In this document: piece by piece, positions 6,464 through 9,297 of the stretch
Layout of the letters: each line of letters starts with the position of its first letter
Numbering within the stretch: the first letter of the stretch is position 1
Source of the DNA: Moraxellaceae bacterium
GTDB taxonomy: Bacteria > Pseudomonadota > Gammaproteobacteria > Pseudomonadales > UBA3067
NCBI GenBank assembly: GCA_002401525.1
Contig: NVTH01000056.1
Span: 1-9,297 of the forward strand
Length of the DNA: 9,297 nucleotides
Direction of reading: 5' to 3'
Made by a program: the position numbers and the translations under genes
Notes under the pieces: generated by a model
What the model was told of the DNA's origin: nothing
The model's database searches: none
What the model saw: the letters and a program-made list of their open reading frames with translations, nothing else

Positions 6464-7840
6464 TTAATGATTCCCCACTCTTTCAAGCACCAATTGTTTA
6501 AACACATCGCCACGATGTTCAAAATTATCGAACATATCAAAGCTTGCACACGCTGGAGAAAACAACACTAAATCTCCAGACGCAGCTACTTGTAATGCAC
6601 CACTCACAGCTTGTTCCAGCGATTGAACATGAATGCAGCAAAGATTTTTTATCTCTGCTTGTTCAAGGCAGTGTTGTATTGCAACGGAGTCTTCACCATA
6701 AAGAAACAATGTACCGATGCCATTGCTTAGAGCCTCTGCGAGAGGAGAAAAATCAGCCCCTTTGGCTACCCCCCCTAAAATTAAATGTATGACACCCTCA
6801 GTTTCGGCTTGAAACCCTTCGATCGCCGCTAAGGTGGCGCCGACGTTAGTTCCCTTCGAATCATTAATCCAATCAACTCCGTCAAAGCTGCCAACCCACT
6901 CACAACGATGGGGTAATCCCGAAAAAGACCGAACGGCATCTTTAGCCTTTTCTAAATCAACTTTCATTCCTGCACAAACACTAAAAGCAGCGAGGATATT
7001 TAAATAATTATGGGCGCCGCGTAATTTCACCTCATTCACCGCCAACAAAATTTGCTCCCCCTGAACAAAGCACTTCTTCCCATCCACTTCACGCATACCA
7101 AAATTATTTTCTTTCGGCGCATCTAAGCCAAAACTAATCAGCGCTTGAGTACCGCGTTGATTGCTAGGAAAAGTACTCGCGTCGCCTCGGTTCACCACAA
7201 GCGTTTGCGCACCGTCAAATATTTTTTGTTTCGCGCCCACATACTCCTGTAGGGATTCGTAACGATCCATGTGATCAGGGCTGATGTTTAATAAACAGGC
7301 CACCTGTAACGGTAAATCCTCTACGGTTTCCAATTGAAAACTAGAAAGTTCCAGAACAAATACCTCAGCCTCCGAAGAATTCTGGTCGAGTAAATCAAGC
7401 GCTGGCACACCGATATTGCCACCCAACGCGGTCTCTTTGCCTACGCCTTCCAACATGTCACGCACCAAACTGCACACGGTACTTTTTGCATTCGCCCCGG
7501 TAATCCCAATAATTGGGCTTTGTACATGATCAGCAAATATTTGGATATCGCCTACAACGGCCTTTCCTTCCTGATGCACTTTCTTAACAAAGGGGTCATT
7601 GGCTGATATTCCAGGGCTAAGAATTATTTTTTCTGCGCCGGCAATAAGCTTTTCATTTAGCTCACCCAATGAAATATTATCGTCGGATAACAACCCACGT
7701 ACTAAATCCAAATTGGGAGGATTCAATCGCGAGTCCGTTACTTTCACTTCAATATCTCTGGCTAACAAAAATTTCACGCAGGAAACTCCAGTTTTACCTA
7801 AACCAACCACCAAGTAATAAGACGAATCATTCTCAGCCAT
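6464..7840 (-). CDS. murD: UDP-N-acetylmuramoyl-L-alanine--D-glutamate ligase
   Basis: MurD is the cytoplasmic ATP-dependent ligase that adds D-glutamate to UDP-MurNAc-L-Ala. The 458-residue product shows the UDP-binding domain (LVVGLGKTGVSCVKFL, 10-25), LSPGISANDP (74-83), the ATPase domain with P-loop TGANAKST (114-121), GGNIGVPALDLL (140-151), LELSSFQLET (163-172), NISPDHMDRY (185-194), the lysine that is carbamylated in the family (Lys204 in GAKQKIF), and the C-terminal domain with LPHRCEWV (309-316), NDSKGTNVGA (326-335) and SPACASFDMF (428-437). The ATG at 7840 is 14 bp after the mraY stop, and AAGGG overlapping that stop is its likely ribosome binding site. The frame is open further upstream, but this start gives the family's usual N-terminus. 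The P-loop glycine before Lys119 is alanine, and GGVAKGADF replaces the commoner GGDGKGADF. Confidence 0.98.
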   Translation of the reverse strand: MAENDSSYYLVVGLGKTGVSCVKFLLARDIEVKVTDSRLNPPNLDLVRGLLSDDNISLGELNEKLIAGAEKIILSPGISANDPFVKKVHQEGKAVVGDIQIFADHVQSPIIGITGANAKSTVCSLVRDMLEGVGKETALGGNIGVPALDLLDQNSSEAEVFVLELSSFQLETVEDLPLQVACLLNISPDHMDRYESLQEYVGAKQKIFDGAQTLVVNRGDASTFPSNQRGTQALISFGLDAPKENNFGMREVDGKKCFVQGEQILLAVNEVKLRGAHNYLNILAAFSVCAGMKVDLEKAKDAVRSFSGLPHRCEWVGSFDGVDWINDSKGTNVGATLAAIEGFQAETEGVIHLILGGVAKGADFSPLAEALSNGIGTLFLYGEDSVAIQHCLEQAEIKNLCCIHVQSLEQAVSGALQVAASGDLVLFSPACASFDMFDNFEHRGDVFKQLVLERVGNH

Positions 7841-7854
7841 TATTAAAATGGCCC

Positions 7855-8937
7855 TTATCGTAATTTCAACGTTGCAAATCCGACTAACACCAAGATTACG
7901 GTGATAATCCAAAACCGCACAATGACCTTAGGCTCTGGCCACCCCTTTAATTCAAAATGATGATGGATAGGTGCCATTTTAAAAATTCTTTTGCCGGTCA
8001 GCTTAAAGGACGCCACTTGTAAAATAACCGACACCGTTTCCATCACAAATACCCCCCCCATAATAAAGAGAGCAAATTCTTGTCGAATAATAATCGCAAT
8101 GACCCCTAGGGCCGCGCCTAAAGCAAGCGCCCCTACATCCCCCATAAAAATTTGCGCGGGATAAGTGTTAAACCATAAAAATCCAAGCCCAGCCCCCACC
8201 ATCGCGCCACAAATAATCAGCAATTCACCCGCACCAGCGATAAAGGGAATATGCAGGTACTCAGCAAAGCGATAGTGTCCCCCTAAATAGGCAAACACAC
8301 CTAGGGCTCCAGCCACCATCACCGTGGGCATAATCGCCAACCCGTCCAAACCATCGGTTAAATTCACTGCATTACTGGACCCTACAATCACAAAATAGGA
8401 AAGCACGACGTAAAATATGCCTATATCAATTACAACGTCTTTAAATAAAGGCACAATCATTTGAGTTTGCTCAGGCGTTACAGCGCTTGCATAAAGATAA
8501 TAAGCCGCCCCTAAACCGGTGACGGATTGCCAAAAATATTTCCACCTGGCAGGCAATCCAGCTGAATTTTTTTCAACTACTTTTCGGTAATCATCCACCC
8601 AACCGACAATCCCAAACATCAAGGTGACGATCAATACCACCCAAACGTATCGATTGCTTAAGTTAGCCCACAACAAAGAACTCACCACGATGGCCACTAA
8701 GATCAACACACCTCCCATGGTGGGCGTTCCGGCTTTGGAGAGATGTGATTGAGGGCCGTCTTCGCGAATGGATTGACCAATTTGATAGTAACTTAAGCGT
8801 CGGATCATCACTGGCCCAAACACCAGTAGAAACACCAGCGCAGTGAGCACCCCCATAATTGCCCGTAATGAGAGATACTGGAACACGGAAAAGTTGTGGT
8901 TAAACTGTGTTAAATATTCAGCTAAGAGTAAAAGCAT
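7855..8937 (-). CDS. mraY: Phospho-N-acetylmuramoyl-pentapeptide transferase
   Basis: MraY is the polytopic inner-membrane enzyme that transfers phospho-MurNAc-pentapeptide to undecaprenyl phosphate, making lipid I. The product is 360 residues, the same length as E. coli MraY, and the key acidic residues fall at the same numbers: Asp115 and Asp116 in VDDYRKV and Asp267 in FMGDVG. Also seen are [10 protein letters not shown] (67-76), [16 protein letters not shown] (189-204), [10 protein letters not shown] (253-262), the [18 protein letters not shown] segment (321-338) and about ten membrane helices. The ATG at 8937 lies 4 bp after the murF stop, with AAAGG about ten bases upstream inside murF. 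Nothing is missing or unusual. Confidence 0.99.
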   Translation of the reverse strand: MLLLLAEYLTQFNHNFSVFQYLSLRAIMGVLTALVFLLVFGPVMIRRLSYYQIGQSIREDGPQSHLSKAGTPTMGGVLILVAIVVSSLLWANLSNRYVWVVLIVTLMFGIVGWVDDYRKVVEKNSAGLPARWKYFWQSVTGLGAAYYLYASAVTPEQTQMIVPLFKDVVIDIGIFYVVLSYFVIVGSSNAVNLTDGLDGLAIMPTVMVAGALGVFAYLGGHYRFAEYLHIPFIAGAGELLIICGAMVGAGLGFLWFNTYPAQIFMGDVGALALGAALGVIAIIIRQEFALFIMGGVFVMETVSVILQVASFKLTGKRIFKMAPIHHHFELKGWPEPKVIVRFWIITVILVLVGFATLKLR

Positions 8938-8941
8938 TTAT

Positions 8942-9297
8942 TTAGAGCCTTTCGACAATCAAATTTACAATATTTTCCATCTTCGAACTTCGTGATCCTT
9001 TCACTAAGACGACTTCATCGTCATCAATTAAACCGTCTAAGTCAGCCATCAACGATTCATTATTTTGGTATACCTGAGCGGCCAACCCATAACCTAAGCC
9101 CACATCCGACGCATACTCCCCCACCGCAATCAATTTATTGACGCCGGCCTGCTGCGCATACTCACCCACCTGTTGATGGTACAACGCAGCTTGGGGACCC
9201 AATTCTCCCATGTCGCCTAGAATTAAAACCCGCTTAGCATCAAATTGACCCAGCGTGTCAATCGCTGCACGCACGGCGTGAGGATTGGCGTTATAGG
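8942..9297 (-). CDS. murF: UDP-N-acetylmuramoyl-tripeptide--D-alanyl-D-alanine ligase, C-terminal 117 residues (5' end beyond window)
   Basis: MurF is the cytoplasmic ligase that adds the D-Ala-D-Ala dipeptide made by DdlB to complete UDP-MurNAc-pentapeptide. The frame is open from the right edge (first whole codon 9295-9293) to the TAA at 8942. The fragment starts at YNANPHAVRAAID, the conserved C-terminal domain entry that follows Asp-Ser in the family. It continues with RVLILGDMGELGPQA, the His of LYHQQVGEYA, and VLVKGSRSSKMENIV near the end. About three quarters of the gene, including the ATP-binding domain, lies beyond the window. It is directly followed by mraY, as in other dcw clusters. 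Confidence 0.96.
   Translation of the reverse strand, partial: YNANPHAVRAAIDTLGQFDAKRVLILGDMGELGPQAALYHQQVGEYAQQAGVNKLIAVGEYASDVGLGYGLAAQVYQNNESLMADLDGLIDDDEVVLVKGSRSSKMENIVNLIVERL

Noticed and set aside
6460..6549. Upstream extension of ftsW into murD by 30 codons
   Set aside because: The extension reads the murD 3' end out of frame and adds a Cys- and Ile-rich stretch unlike FtsW; the ATG at 6459 fits the operon spacing.
7841..7912. Upstream extension of murD into mraY by 24 codons
   Set aside because: MAENDSSYYLVVGLGKTG at 7840 already matches the usual MurD N-terminus, and a ribosome binding site precedes it.

Overview
This window is an ordinary, tightly packed part of the division and cell wall (dcw) cluster of a gammaproteobacterium. 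All real genes are on the minus strand. Read in the direction of transcription (right to left) the order is murF (3' end only), mraY, murD, ftsW, murG, murC, ddlB, a possible 26-codon leader ORF, ftsQ, and ftsA (5' part only). Order and protein sequences match the Escherichia coli and Pseudomonas type of cluster. murC is followed directly by ddlB with no murB between, and MraY is 360 residues with its key aspartates at the E. coli positions. MurD carries an alanine P-loop (TGANAKST), which I recall from Pseudomonas-type MurD rather than E. coli, so I favour a non-enteric gammaproteobacterium. Base composition is near balanced with a slight AT lean. I cannot name the genus.

Layout: murF C-terminus 8942-9297; mraY 7855-8937; murD 6464-7840; ftsW 5128-6459; murG 3997-5124; murC 2514-4007; ddlB 1571-2491; leader ORF candidate 1476-1556; ftsQ 745-1476; ftsA N-terminus 1-681. 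Junctions are short (4, 14, 4 and 3 bp, an 11-bp overlap, 22 bp) until the ddlB-ftsQ gap (94 bp) and the ftsQ-ftsA gap (63 bp). These two gaps are where the non-coding signals sit. No stretch of 300 bases lacks a gene. I see no RNA genes, mobile elements, CRISPR arrays or convincing promoters or intrinsic terminators.

The products form one pathway. MurC, MurD and MurF add L-Ala, D-Glu and D-Ala-D-Ala (made by DdlB) to build UDP-MurNAc-pentapeptide. MraY moves it to undecaprenyl phosphate (lipid I), MurG adds GlcNAc (lipid II), and FtsW polymerises lipid II at the septum. FtsQ links the divisome across the periplasm and FtsA tethers FtsZ to the membrane.

I found no new biological system. The most notable point is the 5' end of ftsQ. 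The annotated ATG has no good ribosome binding site and gives a short FtsQ (243 residues). A 26-codon ORF with its own AAAGG site ends on the ftsQ start as TGATG and crosses a T7 run, where a -1 shift would fuse it to FtsQ as a 270-residue protein of normal family length. An 11-bp stem also encloses the ftsQ start. The other oddities are a lysine-rich five-residue repeat tail on FtsW, a hairpin between ftsQ and ftsA, and the variant MurD P-loop.
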